Positions 30,554-40,095 of a stretch of 64,000 bases of DNA are shown here, one piece after another. Each line of letters begins with the position of its first letter. Position 1 is the first letter of the stretch. Location: the NCBI RefSeq assembly GCF_030403745.1, contig NZ_JAQMWP010000011.1, positions 62,001 through 126,000 of the forward strand. Direction: 5' to 3'. The stretch comes from Streptomyces sp. S.PB5. Its GTDB lineage: Bacteria; Actinomycetota; Actinomycetes; Streptomycetales; Streptomycetaceae. The notes beneath the pieces are model-generated. The model saw only the letters and a program-made list of their open reading frames with translations, did no database searches and had not been told where the DNA came from. Both the position numbers and the translations under genes were made by a program.

Positions 30554-33500
30554 GTGACCTCCCTGCCCACCCCCGCGCCCGGCCGGTGGCGGCCGCTGCG
30601 CATCGGCCTGGTCGACCTCTTCTACTACGACGTCGAGGAGTTCTGGTTCCGCGACGGCCGCCTGCTGCTGCGCGGCAACAACGGCACCGGCAAGTCCAAG
30701 GTCCTCGCGCTGACCCTGCCCTTCCTCCTGGACGGCGACCTGTCCGCGCGGCGCGTGGAGCCCGACGCCGACCCGGGCAAGCGCATGGAGTGGAACCTGC
30801 TGCTGGGCGGTCAGCATCCGCATTCCGAGCGGCTCGGCTACACCTGGATCGAGTTCGGCCGCCGCGACGAGGCCACAGGACAGGTCCGCTTCCTGACCCT
30901 CGCCTGCGGGCTGAAGGCGGTGGCCGGGCGGGGCATCGCCCGCCACTGGTACGCCGTCACCGACCAGCGGATCGGCCCGGAGCTCAGCCTGCTCGACGCC
31001 ACCGGCACCGCGCTGTCGCGGGACCGGCTCGCGGAGGCGCTCGCAGGGCACGGCATGGTGTACGACACGGCCACGGCGTACCGCAGAGCGGTGGACGAGG
31101 CGCTGTTCGGGCTGGGTGAGCGACGGTACGCGGCCCTGGTGGACCTGCTCATCCAGCTGCGCCAGCCACAGCTGTCCAAGCGGCCCAACGAGACGGCGCT
31201 GTCGCGGGCACTGACCGAGGCACTGCCGCCCATGGACCAGGCGGTGATCGCCGACGTCGCCGAGGCGTTCCGCTCCCTGGACGAGGAGAAGGAGGAGCTG
31301 CGGGCGGCCACCGAGGCCGAGCGGGCCTCCTCCGCCTTCCTCGATCACTACCGCCGTTACTCCCGCGTCGCCGCCCGCCGCCGCGCCCGGCTCCCCCGCC
31401 ACGAACACGCCCGCTACGAACAACTGGGCCGTGACCTCGCCCAAGCCCAGGCAGAGCGGTCCCAGGCCGAGGAGGACCGGGAGCGGGCCGCCGGGCGGAT
31501 GGCAGAGCTGGAGGGGACCACCACACGGTTGAAAGCGCAGGACGCCGCCCTGCGCGAGGGCCCCGAGATGCGCAGCGCCCGCGAGCTGGAGCAGGCGGCG
31601 GCCGACGCCCGCCGCACCGCCGGCGACCTGAGCCGCGCCGAAACGGACCGGGAGCAGGCCGCCCAGGCGCACACCCGCGCCCTGGGCCGCCTAGAAACCG
31701 CCGACAGGCGGCTGACGGCGGCGGAGCAGCAGGTGGCGGACATACTTGCCCACGCGCGGGAGACGGCCTCGACCGCCCGGCTCGACGGTGAGCTGCGCAC
31801 CGAGGGTGTGCCGGAGGCCGAACTGCGCCGTGCCGCCGAGGAGTCGGTGGCCCGCAGGCGGCGCACCCTCGACCACGTGGAGGAGCTGGCGGCGCGTGCC
31901 GAGCAGGCCGCAGCCGAGCGCCGCGCCGCCGCCCGCCGCCTGGACGAGGCGCAGACCGAGGCCGGGCACACCGCCGAGCGGCAGGCCCAGGCGGAGGCCG
32001 CCGCGGCCGAGGCGGGCCGGGAACTGGTCGTTGCCGTACGCGAACACCTCGACGTCTGCGAGGAGTTGTCGCCCCAGGACCCGGCGGGGCTGCTGGACGG
32101 CCTGCAGGACTGGGTCATGCACCTCCAGGGCCCCTCCCCCGCGCGCGTGCACGCCGCCGACGCCCATCGCGCCCGGGCCGCATACCTGGCCGACCTGACG
32201 GCCGCCCTCGGTCAGCGGTTGACCGAACTGGACGCCCGCCGCGCCGAGACCGAGCGGGAGTTGGCCGGCCTGGAGGCGGGCGGCCAGCGCGGCCCCGCGG
32301 CGCCCCACACCCGTACGCCCGATGTACGCGAGCAGAGGGCCGGAGCTCCCCTGTGGCGTCTGGTCGACTTCCACGATCACGTCCCGGCCGGTGAACGCGC
32401 GGGCCTGGAGGCGGCGTTGGAGGCCTCCGGCCTGCTGGACGCCTGGGTCTGCCCGGACGGGACCGTCCTCCACTCGGACGGGCACGACGTGCTGTTGTCA
32501 CCGGGTGCCCCGCTCCCCGGAAGCACGCTCGCCGAGATGCTGCGCCCGGCCTTGGACCACGGTGACGCTCGCGCCGTGGCAGTGGACGAGCAGACGGTCG
32601 CCCACCTCCTGGCCTCCGTGGGTCTCGGTACCGGTCAGGCCTCCGACGGATCCGGCACTGTGTCTTCCCGGGGTACAACCCCCGGACCCCCGGCAGTAGA
32701 GCAGGTCGGCGGGGATGACCAGCACGAACATCGCTCGACAGTCCTGAGTGACACCTGGGTGGCGGCGGACGGCCGCTTCCGCGTCGGAGCCCTGACCGGC
32801 AGCTGGTCGAAGGAGGCCGCCGCATACGTGGGCGAGGGCGCCCGCGAGGAGGCACGCCGGGCCCGGATCACCGTACTGCGACACGAACTCGACTCCCTGA
32901 CAGGCGACATGGCCCGCCTGGAGACCGAACGGTCCGGTGTGGCCCGGCGCCGCCGCACGCTGGATGCCGAACTGGCAGCCGTCCCCGACGACGACGCCCT
33001 GCGCCAGGCGCATGCGCTGGCCGCAGCCGCCACGGACGCCGGCCAGCGGGCCCGTGCTCGCCAGGACGAACGCTCCGCCGAACTGGCCGCGGCGGCCCGG
33101 CAGGAAGCCGAGGCCGGCACCGAACTGACCGACACCGCCGCCGCCGTGAACCTGCCCGCCGACCGGCCTGGGATGGCCTCCGTCCGCCAGGCGCTGGCCG
33201 ATTACACCGCCGTCCTGGCCGCGCTGTGGCCCGCCCTGCGCGAACGCGCCGGCGCCGGGCGAGCTGTCGCCGACGAGCGCGCGGAAGCCGAGCGGGCCGG
33301 CGCTCAGGTCGCCGAACTGGCCCTGCGCGCCGAGGAATCAGCCCGCCTCGCGGCCGCCTCCGAGGAGCGCCACACCACCTTGCGCGCCACCGTCGGCATC
33401 GCCGTGGCGGAGCTGGAACGCCGCCTGGCCGCCACCGCGGAGGCCCTGGCCGGGTGCGACCGCGACCAGCGCCTCGCGCGCGAGGAACACGGGTCCTGCG

Positions 33501-34804
33501 ACCGGCGCGCCAGCCGCGCGGAGGGCCGCATCGAGCAATTGGAGAAGGACGTACACGAGGCCGCCGCCTCCCGCGCCGGGGCGATCGCCGCGCTCCAGCG
33601 GTTCGCGGCCACTGGCCTCCTGGCCGTAGCCCTGCCCGAGGCGGCCGTGCCCCCGCTGGACGCAGGCCCGTGGGCGGCCACCCCGGCCGTCGCCCTCGCC
33701 CGCGCCGTCGAGGCGGAGCTCACCTCGGCGGACGACTCCGACGGCGCCTGGGAGCGCGTGCAGAAACGGCTGAGTGAGGAGTACAAGAAACTCCAGGACG
33801 CCCTCTCCCGCGGCGGCCACACCGCCACCGCCCGCATGGTCGAGGACGGCATGGTCGTCGACATCGTCTACCAGGGCCGCCGGAGCACCGTCCCCGAACT
33901 GGCCCAGGCCCTCGCGACGGAAGTGGCCGAACTGGCACGCATCCTGTCCGCGCACGAACGCGAGATCCTCGAAACCCACCTGCTCACCGAGGTGGCGGGC
34001 ACCCTGCAGGAGCTGATCTCAGCGGCCGAGCGACAGGTGCGGGCGATGAACGCCGAGCTCCAGGAGCGGCCCACCTCCACCGGTATGAAGCTGCGCCTGG
34101 TGTGGCGCCCCTCGCGCAAGGCACCGACGGGTCTGGCCCAGGCCCGCGAACGCCTGCGCCAGTCCGCCGACGCCTGGGCGCCCGAGGACCGGGCGGCGGT
34201 CGGCGAGTTCCTGCAGGCCGAGATCGCCCGCCGACAGTCCGACGACGCGGCGGGCAGCTGGCTGGAGGTACTCACCGCCGCGCTCGACTACCGGGCCTGG
34301 CACGAGTTCGGCATCGAACGCCACCAGCACGGCACCTGGGTTCCGGCCACCGGACCCGCCTCGGGCGGCGAACGCGTACTGGCCGTGTCCGTGCCGCTGT
34401 TCGCCGCCGCCTCCTCCCACTACGCCACGGCCGCCCCCTACGCCCCCCGCCTGGTCACCCTGGACGAGGCGTTCGCGGGCGTGGACGACGACTCGCGCGC
34501 CAAGTGCCTGGGCCTGCTGCACGCCTTCGACCTGGACGTGGTGATGACCAGCGAACGCGAATGGGCCTGCTACCCCGAGGTCCCCGGCATCGCCATCGCC
34601 CAGCTCTCCCGCGTCGACGAGATCGCCGCAGTGCTGGTGACCCGCTGGGACTGGGACGGCACCGAGCGCGTACGGGGAGCCGAACCGGACCACCAGTTGG
34701 CGGTGCTCCCCGCCCAGCCGGAGCCCCCGGCCGCTACGGTCGGTACGGCTGCAGCCGTACCCGGCGACATCACCGACGGCGACCAGGACCCGCTGTGGGC
34801 ATGA
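30554..34804 (+). CDS. jetC: Wadjet type II subunit JetC (TIGR02680 family, SMC/MukB-like ATPase)
   Basis: The protein has 1416 residues and starts at GTG 30554. Walker A GNNGTGKS is at residues 41-48. Two long coiled-coil regions rich in Ala/Glu/Arg follow, with a hinge-like globular segment around the PLWRLVDFHDHVPAGERAG stretch. The C-terminal head has the signature SGGERVLAVSVPLFAAA and the Walker B TLDEAFAGVDDDSRAKC. JetC is the motor that extrudes DNA loops and senses small circles before JetD cuts. All ATPase motifs look intact, so the system is probably functional. Confidence 0.95.
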   Translation: MTSLPTPAPGRWRPLRIGLVDLFYYDVEEFWFRDGRLLLRGNNGTGKSKVLALTLPFLLDGDLSARRVEPDADPGKRMEWNLLLGGQHPHSERLGYTWIEFGRRDEATGQVRFLTLACGLKAVAGRGIARHWYAVTDQRIGPELSLLDATGTALSRDRLAEALAGHGMVYDTATAYRRAVDEALFGLGERRYAALVDLLIQLRQPQLSKRPNETALSRALTEALPPMDQAVIADVAEAFRSLDEEKEELRAATEAERASSAFLDHYRRYSRVAARRRARLPRHEHARYEQLGRDLAQAQAERSQAEEDRERAAGRMAELEGTTTRLKAQDAALREGPEMRSARELEQAAADARRTAGDLSRAETDREQAAQAHTRALGRLETADRRLTAAEQQVADILAHARETASTARLDGELRTEGVPEAELRRAAEESVARRRRTLDHVEELAARAEQAAAERRAAARRLDEAQTEAGHTAERQAQAEAAAAEAGRELVVAVREHLDVCEELSPQDPAGLLDGLQDWVMHLQGPSPARVHAADAHRARAAYLADLTAALGQRLTELDARRAETERELAGLEAGGQRGPAAPHTRTPDVREQRAGAPLWRLVDFHDHVPAGERAGLEAALEASGLLDAWVCPDGTVLHSDGHDVLLSPGAPLPGSTLAEMLRPALDHGDARAVAVDEQTVAHLLASVGLGTGQASDGSGTVSSRGTTPGPPAVEQVGGDDQHEHRSTVLSDTWVAADGRFRVGALTGSWSKEAAAYVGEGAREEARRARITVLRHELDSLTGDMARLETERSGVARRRRTLDAELAAVPDDDALRQAHALAAAATDAGQRARARQDERSAELAAAARQEAEAGTELTDTAAAVNLPADRPGMASVRQALADYTAVLAALWPALRERAGAGRAVADERAEAERAGAQVAELALRAEESARLAAASEERHTTLRATVGIAVAELERRLAATAEALAGCDRDQRLAREEHGSCDRRASRAEGRIEQLEKDVHEAAASRAGAIAALQRFAATGLLAVALPEAAVPPLDAGPWAATPAVALARAVEAELTSADDSDGAWERVQKRLSEEYKKLQDALSRGGHTATARMVEDGMVVDIVYQGRRSTVPELAQALATEVAELARILSAHEREILETHLLTEVAGTLQELISAAERQVRAMNAELQERPTSTGMKLRLVWRPSRKAPTGLAQARERLRQSADAWAPEDRAAVGEFLQAEIARRQSDDAAGSWLEVLTAALDYRAWHEFGIERHQHGTWVPATGPASGGERVLAVSVPLFAAASSHYATAAPYAPRLVTLDEAFAGVDDDSRAKCLGLLHAFDLDVVMTSEREWACYPEVPGIAIAQLSRVDEIAAVLVTRWDWDGTERVRGAEPDHQLAVLPAQPEPPAATVGTAAAVPGDITDGDQDPLWA

Positions 34805-36048
34805 GCACGCCCGGGATCTCTGGAGAACCCGGCCCGTACGTCGACCGCGACCGCCTCGGCCGGCTGCTCGGCGACCCCGGCCTCACCTGGCTGGTCGAGC
34901 GCGTACGCCGCCGCCTGGAGCGAGAAGAGCCTCTCACCGGCCCGGTCACCCTGACCGCTCCCACCAGCGCCGAACGCGCCGCCGCCGAACGTCTGCTGGG
35001 CCGCACCCCACGCGCCGGACGCTCGCTGACCGTGCGCCTCGACGCGGTGGACACCCTGCTGCGCCGCTCCGGCATCAGTCCCGAGGGTCTCGCCATCGCC
35101 GTCACCTCTCTCACCGGCCCCGTCACCCGGCTGACCGACGTACGCGAACAGGAGGCGAACGCCTGGCAGGACGCGTACACCCCACTCAGCACGCTCCAGC
35201 CCGAACTGGCCGACTGGGCCGCCCGGTTGCGCACGGACGGCCTCGTACGCCGCCTCGCCCGCACCCCGCCCGCGGCGAAGTCCCTGCTCACCGACGCCAC
35301 GACGGCCCTGCGGGCCCTGCCCGCCCACCCCGCCGTCTCCCTGCCCGCCTTCGCCGCCGGCGCACTGTCGGACGCCCACGCCCTTGACGACGGCACCCCG
35401 CTCGCCACCCTCGTCCTGTCCGGTGTCCGTGCCCTGACCGGCTTCCCGGACGGCAGCGGAACCGAATGGCGCCGCGAGGCCTGGGCCTCGGCCGGCCTCC
35501 TCAGGGACGCCCTCTCCTCCACCGTCCTCACCCTGGGCCTGCGCGGCACGCCCGCCCTCGACTGGACGGGCGACGCGGGCGAACCTGCCGTCCTGACGCT
35601 GCGCCAGCTCACCCGCACCCCGCCGAGGATGGCACCCGCCACGGTGTACGTGTGCGAGAACCCGACCGTCCTGGCCACCGCGGCCGACACCCACGGCCCC
35701 GCCTGCGCGCCCCTGATCTGCCTCCAGGGCCAGCCCTCTGCGGCCGCCCTCACCCTGCTGCGCCACCTGCACGCCCACGGGTGCACGCTCCGCTACCACG
35801 GTGACTTCGACTGGGGCGGCCTGCGTATCGCCACCGCCCTGCTGCACCGCGTCCCCTGGCACCCCTGGCACTACACCGCCGCCGACTACCGCACCGCGGC
35901 CGCCGCCACGCCCCTGGCCCCACCCCTGACCGGCACACCCACCACCGCCGTATGGGACCCGAACCTGTCCCCGGCCCTCGCCGAACTCGGCGTACGCATC
36001 GAGGAAGAGACAGTCCTCGACAGCCTTCTGACCGACCTCGCGCCCTGA
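34801..36048 (+). CDS. jetD: Wadjet type II nuclease subunit JetD (TIGR02679, TOPRIM/DUF2399)
   Basis: The protein has 415 residues. ATG 34801 overlaps the jetC stop. The C-terminal half has the TOPRIM acidic residues: the glutamate in VYVCENPTVL near residue 287, and the DxD of YHGDFDWGGLRIA near 334-336. These are the catalytic set of the topoisomerase VI A-like nuclease. JetD cleaves plasmid DNA held by the JetABC motor. It is the last gene of the four-gene operon. Confidence 0.9.
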   Translation: MSTPGISGEPGPYVDRDRLGRLLGDPGLTWLVERVRRRLEREEPLTGPVTLTAPTSAERAAAERLLGRTPRAGRSLTVRLDAVDTLLRRSGISPEGLAIAVTSLTGPVTRLTDVREQEANAWQDAYTPLSTLQPELADWAARLRTDGLVRRLARTPPAAKSLLTDATTALRALPAHPAVSLPAFAAGALSDAHALDDGTPLATLVLSGVRALTGFPDGSGTEWRREAWASAGLLRDALSSTVLTLGLRGTPALDWTGDAGEPAVLTLRQLTRTPPRMAPATVYVCENPTVLATAADTHGPACAPLICLQGQPSAAALTLLRHLHAHGCTLRYHGDFDWGGLRIATALLHRVPWHPWHYTAADYRTAAAATPLAPPLTGTPTTAVWDPNLSPALAELGVRIEEETVLDSLLTDLAP

Positions 36049-36293
36049 AGCCGTCGTGCAGACCGAGCGTGGGCATCAGTGGGCATCACACGTCTACAGC
36101 CCGGCCGTTCCGGTCGGCACGCACCGCCTCCACCAACTGCCGGGCCCGCTCCGCGCCGCCCCTCACCGCCTTCCGCAACGACTGATGTCGGCCTGGGAGT
36201 GGTGGGCGGCGGCCTCATCACCCGTGTGCCGGCGCAGCCGCCGCCTTCAGGCGGACAGCCGGCCCGAGCCCACCTCCGTTCGGCTTCGGCCGC

Positions 36294-36990
36294 TCAGTCC
36301 CAGGGCGAGGGCTCGTCAGCCACGTGCGGGCAGTCCCCGCGGTGCACCATCCACGTGTCGTGATCATCCGGATCGACACCGGCCCAGGACAGCGCCGCCG
36401 TCTCCACCGGAAGCAGCACATCGGCGACGGGACCGCCACACACCGTCCCGCAGCCGCGCACGAGCTCCTTCGATGCGGTGAACGCGATATCCGTCGCGAT
36501 CAGTTCGGCGTCATGCCCGGGCGGAATACGCGCTTCGGCCAGCAGCCGCCGCTCCACCGTGTCCCGCAGGAGCAGCACCCGGTGCTCCTCCTCCAGTGCG
36601 CTGCGCTCGCGCCGGGACCGCATCCGCGTCGCGCGCACCGCCGCCTCGACGAAGAGGGCGGTCAGCCAGTCCAGCAGCGAATCGCGCCCGGTCCGGGCGC
36701 CGACGCCCGCGCCATCCTTCGGCTCGACCTCGGTCCCTGCACCGGGCCGATGCGCCAACGGCTCGACCGAGAGCAACAACGCCAGCGGCGGCCAACCAGC
36801 CACGAGCACCGGCCGCCAGGTCAACTCCGGTGCCGCCGCGATGTTGGCCGCGAGGGACACGACGGTTCCGAGCAGAAACGCCAACCGCACCACATTTCGC
36901 GACCGCCGGTCGTCACCGCCCGGCGGCTTCAGCACCCCATCGACCGACAACGGCCACAAGGCCGCACTCATCGCATCCGCACAGGCCGCG
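36294..36990 (-). pseudogene. DUF2637 (SpdB-like) protein, N-terminally truncated
   Basis: The minus-strand frame contains LWPLSVDGVL, VVRLAFLLGTVVSLAANIAA and WRPVLVAGWPPLALLLSVE. This is the conserved core of DUF2637/SpdB-type spread proteins of Streptomyces integrative plasmids. The expected N-terminal membrane segments are missing, and the segment between LWPLSVDG and VVRLAF is short and hydrophilic (KPPGGDDRRSRN). It is a remnant of a conjugative element at the right end of the Wadjet island. Confidence 0.65.
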
Positions 36991-37061
36991 AGCCGAACAA
37001 CGGGCCTCACCGACCGCCCCCCGCGCCGTAGGCCAGAAGCCCCCCTCAACTACAAGCCGCG

Positions 37062-37538
37062 GTGCAGGACGGCGCGAAGAGGATCCTCGTCGTGCACAGT
37101 GACCCGGCCGCGTTCGTGAACGTGGCCGAGCAGGTGGAGCCGGTCGCGAAGAAGGTGGCTCCCTCGATCGAGGTCGACCGGCTGCCGGTCAAGTACCAGA
37201 CCACCGACCACACCTCCGTGATCAGCAAGGTGAAGGCCGCCCAGACCCAGGCGGTGGTCCTGATCCTCACCTCCCCCGAGGCCGCCAAGTCGACGCTCTC
37301 GCCGACCAAGGACGCCACTGAAGGACTCAAGGCCGTACAGCTGGCGAAGGCGCCCTCCGACGACGACCCCGCGGTGAAGGAGTTCCGGACCGCGATGGCC
37401 GAGTACGAGCCCGGTCAGACCGCCGGATTCCTCGCCCTGTGGGGCTGGAGCAACGCAAAGGTGCTCGCCGAGATCACGAAGACCGTCAAGGGGCCTGTCA
37501 CGTCCCAGGCCCTCTACACGCCCCCGGCACGCGACTGA
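37062..37538 (+). pseudogene. Fragment of a branched-chain amino-acid ABC transporter binding protein (LivK type)
   Basis: The roughly 158-residue frame has KKVAPSIEVDRLPVKYQTTD, then SVISKVKAAQTQAVVLILTS, then ALWGWSNAKVLAEITKTV, which fits the Peripla_BP_6 fold. The signal peptide and first lobe are absent, and the middle appears shortened between LTSPEAAKS and KAPSDDDPAVKEF. It starts abruptly at about 37.05 kb beside the DUF2637 remnant, so that point may be an insertion boundary. Confidence 0.6.
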
Positions 37539-37672
37539 GAGCCCACCCCGGTCCCGGGGACCGCAGCAACACAGGGGCCACACCCTTGTCACCGGCGCCC
37601 GGGGCCTCGGACCGGACGTCCGCATCCGACGACGTCCTTGCCCCGTCCCTCACTCCCACCTAACCTGACTTT

Positions 37673-38905
37673 GTGCCGATAATAAACAAAGTCCCAACGC
37701 ACAACGCCGTGCCGGGCAACGCCCTCGGCCGCCTCCGCACCGTCCTCACCGTCTTCTTCGCCCTCGACGGCTTCATCTTCGCCGGCTGGGTCGTCCGCAT
37801 CCCCGCCATCAAGCACCAGACCGGCGCCTCCGCCAGCACCCTCGGTCTCGCCCTGCTCGGCGTCTCCGCCGGAGCGGTCGTCACGATGATGCTCACCGGC
37901 CACCTCTGCCGCCGCTACGGAAACCACCGGGTCACCGTCGTCTGCGCGGTACTCCTGTCCCTCAGCGTCGCCCTCCCGCCGCTGACCCACTCGGCGCCGG
38001 CCCTCGGACTGGTGCTGCTGGTGTTCGGTGCCGCGTACGGCGGGATCAACGTCGCGTTCAACAGCGCAGCGGTCGATCTGGTACGGACCCTGCAGCGCCC
38101 CATCATGCCCAGCTTCCACGCCGCCTTCAGCCTGGGCGGCATGGTCGGTGCCGGGCTCGGCGGACTGGTGGCCGGGCACGTGTCGCCGACCTGGCATCTG
38201 TTCGGTCTCACCGTCATCGGGCTGCTGGTGACGGCCGTCGCCGGACGGCAGCTGCTGCGCATCGAACCGCCGGTGCCGCCGGTGCCACCGGAGCGGACGG
38301 AGCCGAAGACAGGAACCCCGCGGCGACCGGACCGCCGGACACGCGGCCTCGTGGTCGTCTTCGGGCTCATCGCCCTGTGCACGGCGTACGGCGAGGGCGC
38401 GATGGCCGACTGGGGCGCCCTCCACCTGCAGGAGGACCTCGGGGCCTCGCCCGGAGCCGCCGCCGTCGGGTACTCCTGTTTCGCCCTCACGATGACCGTG
38501 GGCCGCCTGACCGGCACGACCCTCCTGGAGCGCCTCGGCCGCACCCGCACCGTGGTGGCCGGCGGCACCACCGCGGCGGCCGGGATGCTGCTCGGCTCTC
38601 TGGCCCCGTCACTCTGGGCCGCACTCCTCGGCTTCGGTATCGCGGGGCTCGGCCTCGCCAACCTCTTCCCCGTGGCCGTCGAACGCGCGGGCACTCTCGC
38701 CGGCCCGACCGGCGTCGCCACCGCCTCCACCCTCGGCTACGGCGGCATGCTCCTCGGACCGCCCGCGATCGGCTTCATGGCCGACTGGTTCTCCCTGTCC
38801 ACCGCTCTGACCAGCGTGGCCGTACTCGCGGCGACAGCGGCGGCGATCGGCTTCGGTACACGCCGGGTCTCGGTGAGCCCCGCCCCTCAGCGGGGCCGCA
38901 GCTGA
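37673..38905 (+). CDS. MFS transporter
   Basis: The protein has 410 residues and starts at GTG 37673. About twelve hydrophobic spans are visible. The first loop carries RIPAIKHQTGASASTLGLAL and the loop between spans 2 and 3 carries HLCRRYGNHRV, the MFS A-like motif. The central loop (PPVPPVPPERTEPKTG) separates the two halves. It resembles the YbjJ/inner membrane MFS subfamily. The substrate is unknown. It is convergent with the methyltransferase that follows. Confidence 0.85.
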   Translation: MPIINKVPTHNAVPGNALGRLRTVLTVFFALDGFIFAGWVVRIPAIKHQTGASASTLGLALLGVSAGAVVTMMLTGHLCRRYGNHRVTVVCAVLLSLSVALPPLTHSAPALGLVLLVFGAAYGGINVAFNSAAVDLVRTLQRPIMPSFHAAFSLGGMVGAGLGGLVAGHVSPTWHLFGLTVIGLLVTAVAGRQLLRIEPPVPPVPPERTEPKTGTPRRPDRRTRGLVVVFGLIALCTAYGEGAMADWGALHLQEDLGASPGAAAVGYSCFALTMTVGRLTGTTLLERLGRTRTVVAGGTTAAAGMLLGSLAPSLWAALLGFGIAGLGLANLFPVAVERAGTLAGPTGVATASTLGYGGMLLGPPAIGFMADWFSLSTALTSVAVLAATAAAIGFGTRRVSVSPAPQRGRS

Positions 38906-39528
38906 GTCACCCGCCACAGCCGGCGCGGCAGTTCGCCCTCCTCGAAGGCGTGCACGTTCAGCCGCTCCCAGCCTTCGGCCAGCGCGTCGACGAGTTGCCG
39001 GTCGAAGAAGTGCACCGCGAAACCGCCGTGCTCGAAGATGTCGTCGCCACGGCCGATGCCCGCGCCGTAGTGGGCGTCGCCCTGGTGACGGACGGTGTAG
39101 ACGAAGGCCCCGCCCGTACGCAGCACGCGCCGCACCTCGCCCACCAGCGCCCGGATCTCGTCCGTGGACAGCGCCATGCACAGCAGCATGTGCGCGAAGA
39201 CACCGTCCACGGAGGCGTCCGGGAGCGGCAGCGGCCGTCGTACGTCATGGACCGTCGTCGTCACCGAGACCCCCGACTCGGCTGCCCTGGAGCGGAGTTG
39301 GGCGAGTCCTTGTGCACTGAAGTCGGTGGCGTGCACGGTGAAACCCGTGCGGGCCAGGTACAGGGAGTCCCGGCCGTGGCCCGCCCCCAGTTCCAGTACG
39401 TCCCTTGCGCCGACGTCACGGAAGACACTGGCGGCGTGCACCGCGGGGGCGGAGGGCTCGTCGCCGTACATGCCCGGATGGTCGGTGTACGTCTGCTCCC
39501 AGTGGCGCTGCTGATCCCGGTCGTTCAT
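38887..39528 (-). CDS. Class I SAM-dependent methyltransferase
   Basis: The protein has 213 residues. Motif I is VLELGAGHGRDSLYLA, followed by the acidic strand VHATDFSAQGL and the YTVRHQGDAHYG region. This is a small-molecule methyltransferase layout. Its 3' end overlaps the convergent MFS gene by 19 bases. Substrate unknown. Confidence 0.85.
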   Translation of the reverse strand: MNDRDQQRHWEQTYTDHPGMYGDEPSAPAVHAASVFRDVGARDVLELGAGHGRDSLYLARTGFTVHATDFSAQGLAQLRSRAAESGVSVTTTVHDVRRPLPLPDASVDGVFAHMLLCMALSTDEIRALVGEVRRVLRTGGAFVYTVRHQGDAHYGAGIGRGDDIFEHGGFAVHFFDRQLVDALAEGWERLNVHAFEEGELPRRLWRVTQLRPR

Positions 39529-39646
39529 GGTCGCACCCTAGGTCTCGCGCGACGTCGAGGCATCCTTCACCGACATCCCGGAAGAGGTGTCGGTCATGGT
39601 GCCGGAACCGGGATGAGCGCCCTCGCCCAAGCCCGCTCTCGGAGCG

Positions 39647-39967
39647 TCAGGCGTCGAGTGCGGCGATCAGGGCCTTGGTCACGTCCTCCGTCGTGGCCGT
39701 GCCGCCGACGTCGCGGGTGAGGACACCGGCGGCGGTCGTCGCCTCGATCTCCTTGTTCAGGCGGGCCGCCTGCTCGGGCAGGCCGAAGTGCTCCAGCATC
39801 AGGGCCGCGCTGCCGGCCGCGCCGATGGGGTCGGCCAGGCCCTGGCCCGCGATGTGCGGGGCGGAGCCGTGGCCCGGTTCGAACATGCTGGGGAAGCGGC
39901 GCTCGGGGTTGAGGTTGGCGCTGGCGGCCAGCGCCAGGCCCGTCCGACAACGGCCAGCGGTGAACAT
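39647..39967 (-). pseudogene. Truncated tartrate/3-isopropylmalate dehydrogenase-type enzyme (C-terminal third)
   Basis: Only about 100 residues remain: GLALAASANLNPERRFPSMF, EPGHGSAPHIAGQGLADPIG and an LMLEHFGL helix. These are the NAD-binding C-terminal motifs of the isocitrate/isopropylmalate/tartrate dehydrogenase family. The N-terminal two thirds, including the metal-binding residues, are missing. The break falls within 20 bases of a GTCACCCC tandem repeat, suggesting a deletion there. Confidence 0.8.
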
Positions 39968-39983
39968 GCCACTCCGTCAAGCC

Positions 39984-40030
39984 GTCACCCCGTCACCCCG
40001 TCACCCCGTCACCCCGTCACCCCGTCACGC
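39984..40030 (+). repeat. Tandem GTCACCCC repeat
   Basis: Five perfect 8-bp units (39984-40023) plus a partial sixth unit (GTCACGC), with a further GTCGCCCC-GTCAC copy near 40050. It lies between the truncated dehydrogenase and the next gene. Confidence 0.9.
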
Positions 40031-40095
40031 AGCCGCAGGATCGCGGCCCGTCGCCCCGTCACTTGAACCCCGCTCCATGCGGCAGACTCACCCCC

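Noticed and set aside
36324..37119. Plus-strand frames across the DUF2637 remnant
   Set aside because: They are Arg/Pro/Ser-rich shadows; only the minus-strand frame shows the conserved DUF2637 core.
39984..40030. GTCACCCC array as a CRISPR
   Set aside because: The units are contiguous with no spacers and no cas genes are present; it is a simple tandem repeat.
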